Shown in pieces: positions 9,380 to 18,914 of a DNA stretch of 64,000 bases; the first letter of the stretch is position 1, and each line of letters starts with the position of its first letter. The position numbers were made by a program, and so were the translations under genes. The notes under the pieces were generated by a model. That model made no database searches and was not told where the DNA came from. It worked only from the letters and a program-made list of their open reading frames with translations. The DNA comes from Paremcibacter congregatus (GTDB lineage: Bacteria > Pseudomonadota > Alphaproteobacteria > Sphingomonadales > Emcibacteraceae), in contig NZ_CP041025.1 of NCBI RefSeq assembly GCF_006385135.1, forward strand, positions 4,050,001 to 4,114,000. Direction: 5' to 3'.

Positions 9380-10501
9380 TCAGGCGTTCAGCCCGGATTT
9401 TGCTTTTTCGGCGTCCAGTTCCGCCGCTTTTTTCTCGACCAGTTCGACGATATGTTCCACCAGCCCGTCATCATCAATTTTATGATCGGACATACCATTG
9501 AGATAGACCATATGAGTACCGTTGCCACCGCCGGTAAGGCCAATATCGGTCTCCCGCGCTTCTCCCGGACCATTGACCACGCAGCCGATAATACTGAGGC
9601 TCATCGGCGTCGAGATATGTTCCAGTCTTTTTTCCAGGGTTTCCACTGTCTTGATCACCGGATAAGCCTGCCGCGCGCAGGACGGGCAGGAAACAATCCG
9701 GACCCCCCGATGACGCAGGTCAAGGCTTTTCAGCATATCAAAACCGACTTTCACTTCTTCCACCGGATCGGCGGACAGGGAGACCCGAATGGTGTCGCCA
9801 ATACCGGACCACAACAGCATGCCCATGCCAATAGAAGATTTTACTGTGCCGCTGCGCAGGGCGCCCGCCTCGGTGATACCAAGATGCAGGGGGTAATCGC
9901 ACGCCTCGGACAGGCCCTGATAGGCCGCAACCGCGAGGAAAACATCAGACGCCTTGACGCTGATCTTGGTCTCGAAAAAATCATTATCTTCAAGAATACG
10001 CACATGCTCGAGCGCACTTTGCACCATGGCTTCCGGACAGGGCTCGCCAAACTGTTCCAGCAAATGTTTTTCCAGTGACCCGGCATTCACCCCGATACGG
10101 ATAGAACACCCATGATCCTTGGCGGCCTTCACCACTTCGCGCACCCGATCCGAAGATCCGATATTGCCCGGATTAATGCGCAGGCAAGCGGCCCCGGCTT
10201 CGGCCGCCTCGATGGCGCGTTTGTAATGAAAATGAATGTCCGCTACAATCGGCACATTCACATTGGTAACAATTTCTTTCAAGGCCGCTGTTGATTCAAC
10301 GTCAGGGCAGGAGACCCGAACGATATCAACCCCGGCCTCTTCCGCCTGTTTAATTTGCCGGATGGTGGCCTGAGCGTCTGTGGTCAGGGTATTGGTCATG
10401 GTCTGCACCAAAATAGGCGCATCGCCCCCCACGGGGACATTACCCACCATAATTTGTCGTGACGTGCGTCGCATAATATCGCGATAAGGCCGAATGCTCA
10501 T
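9380..10501 (-). CDS. ispG: 4-hydroxy-3-methylbut-2-enyl diphosphate synthase IspG
   Basis: Iron-sulfur enzyme of the non-mevalonate isoprenoid pathway; reductively converts methylerythritol cyclodiphosphate to HMBPP. 373 residues: TIM-barrel domain ([20 protein letters not shown]) then the cluster domain. The cluster ligands are seen in VSCPSCAR (two Cys) and [10 protein letters not shown] (third Cys and the nearby Glu). Start chosen at ATG 10501 ([12 protein letters not shown]) because AGGACGG lies about 6 bases before it; a start nine codons earlier is possible but lacks conservation. Its Fe-S need links it to the suf genes at the right end. Follows rodZ after 162 bases, a conserved neighbour pair. 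Confidence 0.97.
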   Translation of the reverse strand: MSIRPYRDIMRRTSRQIMVGNVPVGGDAPILVQTMTNTLTTDAQATIRQIKQAEEAGVDIVRVSCPDVESTAALKEIVTNVNVPIVADIHFHYKRAIEAAEAGAACLRINPGNIGSSDRVREVVKAAKDHGCSIRIGVNAGSLEKHLLEQFGEPCPEAMVQSALEHVRILEDNDFFETKISVKASDVFLAVAAYQGLSEACDYPLHLGITEAGALRSGTVKSSIGMGMLLWSGIGDTIRVSLSADPVEEVKVGFDMLKSLDLRHRGVRIVSCPSCARQAYPVIKTVETLEKRLEHISTPMSLSIIGCVVNGPGEARETDIGLTGGGNGTHMVYLNGMSDHKIDDDGLVEHIVELVEKKAAELDAEKAKSGLNA

Positions 10502-10663
10502 GTGCCGTCCTGTTCTGCATTTGGACAAAAGAACAGCATCACTGACACTGCTCTCCGCCCGGATTTCATTTTCGGCGTAAACATGCGTAATGTTGCCCTG
10601 AAGATCAAGGGGAATCGCGTAATAAGGACAGCTTTTTTATGGAATTTCAGCCAATCCGGCTGT

Positions 10664-11656
10664 TCAATGAGACAATCGCGCCGTTGTCGTCAACAGATCC
10701 GCCTTATCAAGGCTGATATTGTGTCGAATTTCACCAGCCTTGCCCAAGGAAGATACAGGAACGGCACCAACAAACAGAGACACTGCCCCGGCATTGCTGG
10801 TCATCAAGGTCATCCCGGCCCGATCCGCCATATAGAACTCTTCCCCCGCCAAAAGAATGCGGTCAACAAGAACATCTTTTTCCGCACTGATCACCCGTAC
10901 CCAGGAATCCTGTGTAACGCTCAGGCGAACCTGGTCTGCAACCGGCGTCCTTACCTTGGCATCCAATGGAGTCGCCTGGGCCTGCTGCATCAGTGTAAAA
11001 TGACTGTCTTGCTTCTCAGGCTCTTCTTCTCTGACAACTGGCGCCGGAACAGGTTTTTCTTGAACCGCTGCGATCTGGATAGTTTCGGCTTGCAGAGTTT
11101 CCGAAGCAATATTCACCTGCGCAATTTCAGAATCGCCCCGGGTTGTTTCTGCGACTTGCGCCAGGATATTAGAGGCCACATCGGACATTTCCGGCAACGC
11201 TGACAGCATCATCTGGTTTTTTTGTCCCATCGCGTGCCACACGCCGTAGAGCGCCAACAGGCTCAAAACAATAAAGGACAGCGTCATCATCTGACCGTAA
11301 TTATGGGTTTTCTCCACCTCGATGAATTTCAGGTCAACCTTCTTGCTGCTCCCGTTATATTCTTTTTGATATTGCGCGACGATTTGCGTGACATTCAAGC
11401 CGAGATAGGCTGCATAATTCTTTAAAAATCCGGAGGCATAGCAGGCAGAAGGAAACTTATTAAAGTCATCCTGCTCCAATGCGGCCAGCAAATGCGGCCG
11501 AATGCAAAGTTCCTGTGAGATCTCTGCCAGATTGAGCGCGCCCTTTTCTTCGCGAGCCTGCATCAATTTCTGACCGACGGTCACCCGGGCCGCCACATCT
11601 TCCGGGCGGGCGCCTGCTTGATTGATATCTTCTTCTAAGACAAGATTATGATTCAC
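10664..11656 (-). CDS. RodZ-like helix-turn-helix membrane protein
   Basis: Bitopic inner-membrane protein that in other bacteria links the MreB cytoskeleton to the cell-wall elongation machinery. From the start chosen here (330 residues): cytoplasmic HTH of HTH_25 type (VGQKLMQAREEKGALNLAEI to FLKNYAAYLGLN), a membrane segment (MMTLSFIVLSLLALYGVWHA), a periplasmic linker and a C-terminal DUF4115 beta domain (VRLSVTQDSWVRVISAEKDV). The start is uncertain: a TTG at 11767 would add 37 residues that look non-coding and has no ribosome-binding site, whereas GTG at 11656 has GGGA 8 bases before it. Position upstream of ispG-hisS matches the conserved rodZ-ispG order. Called RodZ-like because MreB interaction cannot be seen in sequence. 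Confidence 0.85.
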   Translation of the reverse strand: MNHNLVLEEDINQAGARPEDVAARVTVGQKLMQAREEKGALNLAEISQELCIRPHLLAALEQDDFNKFPSACYASGFLKNYAAYLGLNVTQIVAQYQKEYNGSSKKVDLKFIEVEKTHNYGQMMTLSFIVLSLLALYGVWHAMGQKNQMMLSALPEMSDVASNILAQVAETTRGDSEIAQVNIASETLQAETIQIAAVQEKPVPAPVVREEEPEKQDSHFTLMQQAQATPLDAKVRTPVADQVRLSVTQDSWVRVISAEKDVLVDRILLAGEEFYMADRAGMTLMTSNAGAVSLFVGAVPVSSLGKAGEIRHNISLDKADLLTTTARLSH

Positions 11657-11911
11657 TTTTTTGATCCCAACATCTGATATACACCGCTGAACATGATTAC
11701 TGTTGCTTGCTTCGTTCTGGCGAATCCTACCTGAATTTGTTTTCTTTTTTGTTAACCATGCCGACAAAATTCAATAAAAATTAAAAGATTGTTTATCTTT
11801 GCCCGATTGGTTGCGTTTTTTCGCATAGGCAAGAGTGAAACGTAGACTCATTTACTGAGTCAACAAAAAACTGCAAATATACATAATTTAAGGGAAAAAT
11901 AGCCTGAATCA

Positions 11912-14176
11912 CTATATTTTGATGCCGTGATCCTTGGCAAAGGTCGTCAACAACCCCCGAAGGCTATGATCAGAACGACTCAGCAATCCCATCATATAAC
12001 TTTCCACATCGGCGAGATTTACGCTGCGAATCATCATTTTTATGGGCCCAACCGACGCTGGCGCAATGGACAACCGACGAAACCCGATAGCAATCAGAGC
12101 CAATGCCGTCACCGGCTTACCCCCGATTTCTCCGCACAAGGTCAGCGGCACCTGATGTTCGTTACATTTATCGACAATGCTCTTCAACATCAGCAACGCC
12201 GGAGGAGAAATCGGGTCATAGCGCCCGGCGAGTTTTGCATTCTCCCGATCACAGGCAAAAAAGAACTGCATCAGATCATTGCTGCCGATGGACATAAAAT
12301 CAATCATCGGTAATAAATTGTCCAGTTGCCAGATCAATGCCGGCACTTCCAGCATCGTGCCCACCTTCACCTTGCTCGGCAGGGTTACCTTACGTTTGAT
12401 CTGGCGATCAATTTCCTTATTCAGGATATCCCGCGCCATTTTAAACTCGGTCACGTCAGAAATCATCGGAAACATGATGTTCAGTTCCCGGCCCTCTGCC
12501 GCCTTCAACAATGCCCGAACCTGATACCGCAGCAACGCCGGTCGATCAAACGCAATCCGGATCGCGCGCCAGCCGAGGGCGGGATTGGCTTCATGATCCC
12601 GCTTCAAGAAAGACACCGGTTTATCACCGCCAATATCCAGGGTGCGGAACACGACCGGCTTGCCATTTGCCGCTTCCAGAATATCCCGGTAAAAGTCCGC
12701 CTGCGGCCCGACACGGGGCAGGGACTCGCTAACCATAAACTGAAATTCCGTTCGAAACAGCCCGACTCCGTTGGCCCCGGTACGCTCCAGGCCATCCATA
12801 TCAATACTCAGCCCTGCATTGATCATCAGCTCCACTTCAACGCCGTCCAGGGTCTTGGCCGGCTTGTCCCGCAGAGCGGCATATTTAGCCAGAAGCACAT
12901 TACGTGATTCGATATTTTCCTGATAGCTCTGCAGAATTTCCGGCGGCGGTGAAAAATAAACCACACCGTCAATTCCATTGACGATCACCTGTTCACCTTC
13001 GGCCACTTCCAGCAAGGCTTCTTCCATATTGCCGACCATGGGAATGCCCAGGGCCCGGGCCACAATGGACACATGTGCCGTTTGTGATCCATTCTGCAAA
13101 ATGACACCGCAAATTTTTTCCCGGTCATAATCCAGCAAATCGGCCGGCCCCATGTTGCGGGCGACCAAAATCACCTTCTCCGGCAAATTGGCTGACGCCG
13201 CCGTGCCCACGCGCCCCATCAGGTGACGATTCAGGCGGTTGGCAAGATCATCCAGGTCACTCAACCGTTCCCGCATATAAGGATCGGCCATCTGTTGCAT
13301 GCGTTGTCGATTGTCGAGCTGAACCTTTTCCACGGCGGCTTCCGCCGTCAACCCTGTATCAATGATATCAAGGATTTTATTCTTCCAGCCCTTATCCTTG
13401 GCGAACAGCATATAGACGTCGAGAATTTCACGGTGTTCGCCCTGATGGCGCATGTCCTCCGCCGACATCATGTCCTCAATTTGCTTTTGCAAGGCATCCA
13501 GCGCCACATCCAGACGCACTTTTTCCTGAACGATATTGTCGGTCAGATGTTTGACCACCTCGATTTTAGGTTCATGAAAAACCGCTACGCCTTCGGCCAT
13601 GCCCTCCGCAAAGACCACGCCTTCAAAGCGCGATGTCGCCGCCCGTTCCAGGGTTGCTTCCTGCTGCTCCAACGGGTCAAGCAATTCACCGCTGCCAAGC
13701 AATTCCGCCAACACCATGGCGACCGTCTGCAAGGATTCCTTTTCTTCCTCCATATAATGGCGATGTGTCTTGTTCTGCACCACCACCACGCCGACAACTT
13801 TGCCTGACCGCAGAATCGGCACGCCGAGAAGAGACTGATAGTCTTCTTCCCCGGTTTCCACCCGATAAACGAATTTCGGATGTTTCTGGGCATTTGGCAA
13901 ATTGAGGGGCATGCCGGTGGCGGCAATATGGCCGACAAGACCTTCCCCGACCCGAAGACGGGTTTGGTGGACCGCGGATTCTTTCAGACCTTCTGTGGCA
14001 AATAACTCGAGGATTTCACCGCCCCGCAGAAAATAGACAGAGCAGACTTCGGCAATCACGTTGCTGGCAACAAGACGTACTATATCTGTCAGGCGTTGCT
14101 CGGCTGTACCGGCTCCCGCCATAATAGCATGTAGACGTCTTAAAAGTTGACGAGGCGCATTACTAACCGGAGTCAA
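11912..14176 (-). CDS. ptsP: phosphoenolpyruvate--protein phosphotransferase of the nitrogen PTS (EI-Ntr)
   Basis: First enzyme of the nitrogen phosphotransferase relay: takes phosphate from PEP and passes it to NPr, and from there to EIIA-Ntr, a regulatory chain rather than sugar uptake. 754 residues. N-terminal GAF sensor domain (about 1-165) is the mark of PtsP versus sugar EI. Then the HPr-binding/PEP-utiliser N domain, the swivelling domain with the phosphorylated histidine (NGSQTAHVSIVARALGIP, near 370), and the PEP-binding barrel (GVGLFRTEFQFM, ELNIMFPMISDVTEF, SIGSNDLMQF). Lies between prfA block and lysC, a standard alphaproteobacterial order. In other alphas GAF binds glutamine; not checkable here. 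Confidence 0.97.
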   Translation of the reverse strand: MTPVSNAPRQLLRRLHAIMAGAGTAEQRLTDIVRLVASNVIAEVCSVYFLRGGEILELFATEGLKESAVHQTRLRVGEGLVGHIAATGMPLNLPNAQKHPKFVYRVETGEEDYQSLLGVPILRSGKVVGVVVVQNKTHRHYMEEEKESLQTVAMVLAELLGSGELLDPLEQQEATLERAATSRFEGVVFAEGMAEGVAVFHEPKIEVVKHLTDNIVQEKVRLDVALDALQKQIEDMMSAEDMRHQGEHREILDVYMLFAKDKGWKNKILDIIDTGLTAEAAVEKVQLDNRQRMQQMADPYMRERLSDLDDLANRLNRHLMGRVGTAASANLPEKVILVARNMGPADLLDYDREKICGVILQNGSQTAHVSIVARALGIPMVGNMEEALLEVAEGEQVIVNGIDGVVYFSPPPEILQSYQENIESRNVLLAKYAALRDKPAKTLDGVEVELMINAGLSIDMDGLERTGANGVGLFRTEFQFMVSESLPRVGPQADFYRDILEAANGKPVVFRTLDIGGDKPVSFLKRDHEANPALGWRAIRIAFDRPALLRYQVRALLKAAEGRELNIMFPMISDVTEFKMARDILNKEIDRQIKRKVTLPSKVKVGTMLEVPALIWQLDNLLPMIDFMSIGSNDLMQFFFACDRENAKLAGRYDPISPPALLMLKSIVDKCNEHQVPLTLCGEIGGKPVTALALIAIGFRRLSIAPASVGPIKMMIRSVNLADVESYMMGLLSRSDHSLRGLLTTFAKDHGIKI

Positions 14177-14280
14177 ATATCCCCTCCTCGAATATAAACT
14201 GTTGCCTCATGCCCCAAGAAACTCATAGAAAATTTACAGAAAAACTGGAACGCGGCGCGGTAAAAATATCTTATATCACA

Positions 14281-15294
14281 TCACTCTGTAGATAAATACT
14301 CAATAGCTTGGTCAATCAGGTTATCCACGATTTCCTGCGTGGGCAGTTCACTTTTGACGGTACCGACAATTTGCCCGGCCATCAATGATCCGCCGTCCAC
14401 ATCACCGTCGATTACGGCTTTGCGCAACGCTCCGGCCCAGTAGTGTTCAATCTCAAGTTGAGCTTCTTTCATATCCAGTTCCCCGGATTGATGTCGGGAA
14501 ATGATGGTGCGCTGGGCTTCCATAAAGGATTCAGAGGCCTTGTTTTTCAACGCCCGTACCGGGATCACCGGAAAGCGCGGATCAATCTGAACCGAGGTGA
14601 TCGCATCCCGGCTATTGCCCCGAATAAAGGCTTTCTTGAAGTTTTCATGGGCAATACATTCTGTTGCACAAACAAACAAGGTCCCCAATTGCACGCCAGA
14701 AGCGCCCATTTCAAGATAAGACGCCATGGTTTCGCCACGGCCAATCCCGCCGGCAACAAATACCGGCACATCTTTGATATGCGGCAATATTTCCTGCGCC
14801 AGAACCGACGTGGACACCGGACCGATATGACCTCCCGCTTCGGAGCCTTCAATCACAATCGCATCGGCGCCGGACCGGATCAATTTCTTGGCCAACACCA
14901 GCGCAGGGGCAAAACAGATCACTTTCGCGCCGCCTTCTTTCAGACGTTTTATATCGGTTGCCGCCGGAATTCCTCCGGCGAGAACGACATGAGACATCTC
15001 ATGGCGCAAACATACATCAATCAAATCACTGATCTGAGGATGCATGGTGATCAAATTCACTGCAAAGGGTTTCTTCGTCAGAGCCTTCGTACCGGAAATT
15101 TCGGCATCAAGAAGGTCCGGAGTCATGCTGCCACAGGCAATAACGCCAAAACCGCCGGCGTTAGAAATCGCCGCCACCAGGTTCCGCTCTGAAACCCAAC
15201 TCATGGCGCCGCCCAGAATGGCATGTTCCACCCCGAGAAAATCCTTACCTTTTTGCCATAATTCCTGCAGCCGCGTCTGACCCGAAATACTCAT
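14281..15294 (-). CDS. nitronate monooxygenase family flavoprotein
   Basis: FMN-dependent TIM-barrel enzyme of the 2-nitropropane dioxygenase / nitronate monooxygenase family, 337 residues. The family glycine motif EGSEAGGHIGP (near 155) that carries the FMN-phosphate region and the conserved histidine is intact, as are VFVAGGIGRGETMASYLEMG and GVQLGTLFVCATE. Start MSISGQTRLQELWQKGKDFL fits. In many genomes such proteins detoxify propionate 3-nitronate; some members are enoyl-ACP reductases (FabK), which usually differ at the phosphate-binding loop, so the substrate should be left open. Sits between lysC and ptsP, same strand. Confidence 0.88.
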   Translation of the reverse strand: MSISGQTRLQELWQKGKDFLGVEHAILGGAMSWVSERNLVAAISNAGGFGVIACGSMTPDLLDAEISGTKALTKKPFAVNLITMHPQISDLIDVCLRHEMSHVVLAGGIPAATDIKRLKEGGAKVICFAPALVLAKKLIRSGADAIVIEGSEAGGHIGPVSTSVLAQEILPHIKDVPVFVAGGIGRGETMASYLEMGASGVQLGTLFVCATECIAHENFKKAFIRGNSRDAITSVQIDPRFPVIPVRALKNKASESFMEAQRTIISRHQSGELDMKEAQLEIEHYWAGALRKAVIDGDVDGGSLMAGQIVGTVKSELPTQEIVDNLIDQAIEYLSTE

Positions 15295-15340
15295 CTAAAT
15301 TCCTTAAGCTGTTTAACTTTTGTACCGTATTCCGCGTCTA

Positions 15341-16564
15341 TCAAGCCTGATCGGAATCAAGACCAAAAACGGTATGAAGGGCGCGCACGGCAAGTTCAGT
15401 ATATTCGGCCGCAATCAGCACACTGATTTTAATTTCTGACGTGGAAATCACCTGAATGTTGATGCCTTTTTCCGCCAGGGTTTCAAACATCCGCGCCGCA
15501 ACTCCGGCATGGGACCGCATGCCCACCCCGATGACAGAAATCTTGACCACATCTTTGTCCGCCATCAGTTTCGCATAGCGCACATGACCTGACTTCTGGA
15601 GAATCTCCGTCGATTTCTCAATATCACCTTCCGGCACCGTGAACGTAAGGTCTGTTTTCTTGCCGTCTTCGGAAATATTCTGAATGATCATATCCACATT
15701 GACATTGTCATCAGCCAGAGGACCAAAGATCTTGCCGGCAATACCCGGAGTGTTTTCCACCCCCACCAGGGTAATTTTAGCTTCATTCTTGGCATAGGCA
15801 ATGCCGCTCACGACTTGTTTTTCCACAATTTCTTCCTCATCAACAACCAGAGTACCTGGGGTATCTGTAAAACTCGACAACACCTGAACCCGAACCCCGT
15901 GGTTCATGGCCATGGCAACCGAGCGGGTCTGCAGGACCTTGGCACCCAAAGACGCCATTTCCAGCATTTCCTCATAAGTGACCTTATCCAGCTTCCGCGC
16001 CGCAGATACAATCCGCGGGTCGGTGGTATAGACCCCTTCCACATCCGTATAAATATCGCAGCGGTCAGCCTTCAGGGCTGCCGCCAAGGCCACCGCAGAG
16101 GTATCTGAGCCGCCACGTCCCAGTGTCGTGATGCGATTATCAGAGGAAATACCCTGAAATCCGGCCATCACACACACAACATCATCATCAAGACGTTTCT
16201 GCATCTCCGTCGTATCGATATCCTCAATCCGGGCGGAGCCATGCACGGTGTTTGTCTTCATAGGCACCTGCCAGCCCAGCCAGGAGCGGGCAGACACGCC
16301 TTTATTTTGCAGGGTCAAGGCCAGAAGGCCCGCGGTGACCTGTTCTCCCGAGGAGACCACCGTATCATATTCCCGCGCGTCATGCAGGGGGGAGGCTTCT
16401 TCCACCCAGTTGACCAGCTGATCTGTCGTCCCGGACATGGCTGATACCACGACCGCGACCTGATTTCCGGCATCGACTTCTCGCTTGACCCGGTCGGCAA
16501 CAATCCGAATCCGGTCAAGGTCAGCAACAGACGTGCCGCCAAATTTCATTACTATACGTGACAT
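15341..16564 (-). CDS. lysC: aspartate kinase
   Basis: Phosphorylates aspartate, the committed step to lysine, methionine, threonine and diaminopimelate. 407 residues. Kinase domain starts with VMKFGGTSVAD; TLGRGGSDTSAVALAAAL and DVEGVYTTDPRIV are the conserved substrate/ATP segments. Two C-terminal ACT domains (about 265-400) give allosteric feedback control by amino acids; the linker TYEEMLEMASLGAKVL is present. ATG 16564 is chosen because conservation begins directly after it; a GTG ten codons earlier would also be in frame. The 220-bp gap to ubiG (on the other strand) should hold both promoters, but no clear boxes were found. Confidence 0.97.
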   Translation of the reverse strand: MSRIVMKFGGTSVADLDRIRIVADRVKREVDAGNQVAVVVSAMSGTTDQLVNWVEEASPLHDAREYDTVVSSGEQVTAGLLALTLQNKGVSARSWLGWQVPMKTNTVHGSARIEDIDTTEMQKRLDDDVVCVMAGFQGISSDNRITTLGRGGSDTSAVALAAALKADRCDIYTDVEGVYTTDPRIVSAARKLDKVTYEEMLEMASLGAKVLQTRSVAMAMNHGVRVQVLSSFTDTPGTLVVDEEEIVEKQVVSGIAYAKNEAKITLVGVENTPGIAGKIFGPLADDNVNVDMIIQNISEDGKKTDLTFTVPEGDIEKSTEILQKSGHVRYAKLMADKDVVKISVIGVGMRSHAGVAARMFETLAEKGINIQVISTSEIKISVLIAAEYTELAVRALHTVFGLDSDQA

Positions 16565-16784
16565 ATTAAATTCGTTTTGCCTTTCCTGTGGCACTTGAAC
16601 AGACTAAAACCGCGCTATACATATACTTTTATAGGGGCTGCGCGCAAGTAGTCCGTGTAATATAATCCGAATTTAACTGGCATATGATGAAACTATGACT
16701 AAATTAGGATGAAACCACTGCACTTACGGCCACGTATAAACCGTTGACCTGACAGCAAAATGACAGAATGAAGAAAGCCCGACC

Positions 16785-17558
16785 ATGACCGCCGCATCAG
16801 AAAAAACATCTTCCGCATCTGCCTCTGTAGACCCGGCTGAGATCGCGCATTTCTCCGCCATGGCCGCCACCTGGTGGGATCCCAAAGGTCCTTTCAAGCC
16901 CCTGCATAACCTTAATCCAACCCGGATTGCCTTTGCCCGCGACAGCCTGTGTCGGCATTTCAATCGTGATCCGAAGGATGCGGAACCTTTACAGGGGTTG
17001 CGAATTCTCGACATCGGTTGCGGCGGCGGATTGCTGACCGAACCCATGACCCGTCTGGGGGCTACCATGGTCGGGGCCGATGCTTCTGAAAAAAATATCA
17101 AAACTGCTCAGGCCCACGCCAACGATATGGAACTGGATATTGATTATCGCAACATCACCGCAGAAGAACTGGCCGATGCCGGCGAAAAGTTCGATGCCAT
17201 CCTCAATATGGAAGTAATTGAGCATGTGGCCGACATTCCTTCTTTTCTGACGGCTTGTCACGGCCTTTTGAAAGACGAGGGCTGCATGGTCATGTCAACC
17301 CTGAACCGAACGGCCAAGTCCTGGATCATGGCCATTGCCGGTGCGGAATATATCATGCGCTGGTTGCCCAAAGGCACCCATGACTGGCAAAAATTCCTCA
17401 AGCCCTCCGAACTCAGCCGGGCCCTACGCTCCACAGGCTTTGAAACACTAGACCTGAAAGGCATGGTCTATCACCCTCTGTCCGGGGAATGGTCACTTGA
17501 TGATCATGATTTCTCGGTAAATTACTTGATACTGACAGAAAAAAAACAAGATGGCTGA
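16785..17558 (+). CDS. ubiG: ubiquinone biosynthesis O-methyltransferase UbiG
   Basis: SAM-dependent enzyme performing the two O-methylations of the ubiquinone ring. 257 residues. Starts with the UbiG-specific region (AEIAHFSAMAATWWDPKGPF, LHNLNPTRIAF), then SAM motif ILDIGCGGGLLTEPMTRLGA, acidic motif VGADASEKNI, and the UbiG signature LNMEVIEHVADIP. The C-terminal part (GTHDWQKFLKPSEL) matches the membrane-associating insertion of the family. Indicates respiration with ubiquinone. Overlaps fdhD by 8 bases, so the two are probably translated from one mRNA. Confidence 0.97.
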   Translation: MTAASEKTSSASASVDPAEIAHFSAMAATWWDPKGPFKPLHNLNPTRIAFARDSLCRHFNRDPKDAEPLQGLRILDIGCGGGLLTEPMTRLGATMVGADASEKNIKTAQAHANDMELDIDYRNITAEELADAGEKFDAILNMEVIEHVADIPSFLTACHGLLKDEGCMVMSTLNRTAKSWIMAIAGAEYIMRWLPKGTHDWQKFLKPSELSRALRSTGFETLDLKGMVYHPLSGEWSLDDHDFSVNYLILTEKKQDG

Positions 17559-18381
17559 GCCCACGGATCACAGCCAACCCCGTATCTGGCGGCCCGACCG
17601 ATCATGGATCGAACAACGGGATGTGGCCCGGGAAATCCCCCTGGCGCTGGAGTATAATTGTGTCAGCCATGCGGTTATGATGGTATCCCCGTTCGATCTG
17701 GAAGACTTTATTCTCGGTTTCAGCCTCACCGAAGGCATAATCGACAACATTCATGATGTGATTGAACATACCATAGGATCGGATAACAAACCCAATCCTC
17801 ATAGGGGCAGAGTAGCCCGTCTCGAAATCACACCCGCCTGCTTTCAACGTCTGGATGAATTCAAACGCAGCCTGGCGGGCCGCACCGGCTGCGGCCTGTG
17901 CGGGGTGGATCGTCTGGAGCATGCCATCCGTCCACTTCATCCTGTCAAAAGCCAACTTTCAGTAAAGGCAGAAGTTATCCACGACAGCATGCAAAGATTA
18001 AAGGCTGAACAGGTACAAAATCACATCACAGGCGCTTTGCATGCCGCCGCTTTTGTCGCACCCGATGGAAAAATCCTTTGTGTCCGTGAAGATATCGGCC
18101 GCCATAATGCCCTCGACAAACTGATCGGCCATATGATGCGCCACAAGATTGCCCCGGCAGACGGCTTTGCTCTGATCACCAGCCGCTGCAGTTTCGAAAT
18201 GGTCCATAAGTGTGCCAGTTTCGGCATTCCGGTACTGGCCGCAGTTTCAGCCACCACCGATCTCGCCATCCATCTGGCCCAGGATGCCGACCTTACGCTT
18301 GTCGCCTTCGCCCGCAAGGAAGGCATGAACATTTATTGCGACCCCAAAGGCCGGATCAATTTTGCACAGGAAGGCATATGA
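17551..18381 (+). CDS. fdhD: formate dehydrogenase accessory sulfurtransferase FdhD
   Basis: Transfers sulfur from the desulfurase IscS to the molybdenum cofactor of formate dehydrogenase, needed for activity. 276 residues. The catalytic cysteine loop is TGCGLCGVDRLEHAIR (near 110); both cysteines of the C-x-x-C are there. The C-terminal half contains REDIGRHNALDKLIGH and TSRCSFEMVHKCASFGIPVL, which are family hallmarks for cofactor binding. Overlaps ubiG upstream (8 bases) and the acetyltransferase downstream (ATGA). With mobA immediately downstream on the other strand, it points to a molybdenum-dependent formate dehydrogenase elsewhere in the genome. Confidence 0.97.
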   Translation: MAEPTDHSQPRIWRPDRSWIEQRDVAREIPLALEYNCVSHAVMMVSPFDLEDFILGFSLTEGIIDNIHDVIEHTIGSDNKPNPHRGRVARLEITPACFQRLDEFKRSLAGRTGCGLCGVDRLEHAIRPLHPVKSQLSVKAEVIHDSMQRLKAEQVQNHITGALHAAAFVAPDGKILCVREDIGRHNALDKLIGHMMRHKIAPADGFALITSRCSFEMVHKCASFGIPVLAAVSATTDLAIHLAQDADLTLVAFARKEGMNIYCDPKGRINFAQEGI

Positions 18382-18914
18382 ACGAAAAATTTACCTCCCG
18401 TCTGGCCACGCTAGCCGACATTCCTCAAGTCAGAAGCCTGATGGACGCCGCGATTTTCACACTACAAAAAGAATTTCTAACCCCGGATCAGGTCACAGCC
18501 TCGGTTGAAGCCATGGGACTGGACACCACCCTGATTGAAGACAGCACCTATTTTGTCATCCTGGACCAGAAAACAATTGTTGGCTGTGGAGGGTGGAGCC
18601 GCCGCGCCACCTTGTTTGGCGGCAATCAGACCATCGGCCGGGATGACGCCCTCCTGAACCCGGCTCAGGATCCGGCAAGAATCCGGGCGATGTATACCCA
18701 CCCGGACTGGAAACGCCAAGGCATAGGACGCATGATCCTTGGACTGTGCGAAGCCGCTGCGCAGGCCGAAGGCTTTCACAGGCTTGAACTGGCGGCCACT
18801 CTTTCCGGCGTACCGCTCTATCGCGCCGCCGGATATCACGATGTCGAGAAATTCACCGCCCAAACATCGCAAAACATTGATGTTCCCTTGGTGAGAATGG
18901 CGAAAAACCTCTAG
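18378..18914 (+). CDS. GNAT family N-acetyltransferase
   Basis: 178-residue acetyl-CoA-dependent acetyltransferase of unknown substrate. The GNAT acetyl-CoA pyrophosphate loop is seen as HPDWKRQGIGRMILGLCEAA (R/Q-x-x-G-x-G/A type), with the preceding strand ARIRAMYTHP and a late beta strand LELAATLSGVPLYRAAGYHD. Start at ATG 18378 overlaps the fdhD stop (ATGA), which implies translational coupling, with AGGAAGG just upstream. Its last four bases overlap the convergent mobA. A role linked to molybdenum enzymes is only suggested by position. Confidence 0.88.
   Translation: MNEKFTSRLATLADIPQVRSLMDAAIFTLQKEFLTPDQVTASVEAMGLDTTLIEDSTYFVILDQKTIVGCGGWSRRATLFGGNQTIGRDDALLNPAQDPARIRAMYTHPDWKRQGIGRMILGLCEAAAQAEGFHRLELAATLSGVPLYRAAGYHDVEKFTAQTSQNIDVPLVRMAKNL

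Noticed and set aside
10664-11767. Longer RodZ-like protein starting at TTG 11767
   Set aside because: The extra 37 codons look non-coding and have no ribosome-binding site; GTG 11656 fits better, though it is not proven.
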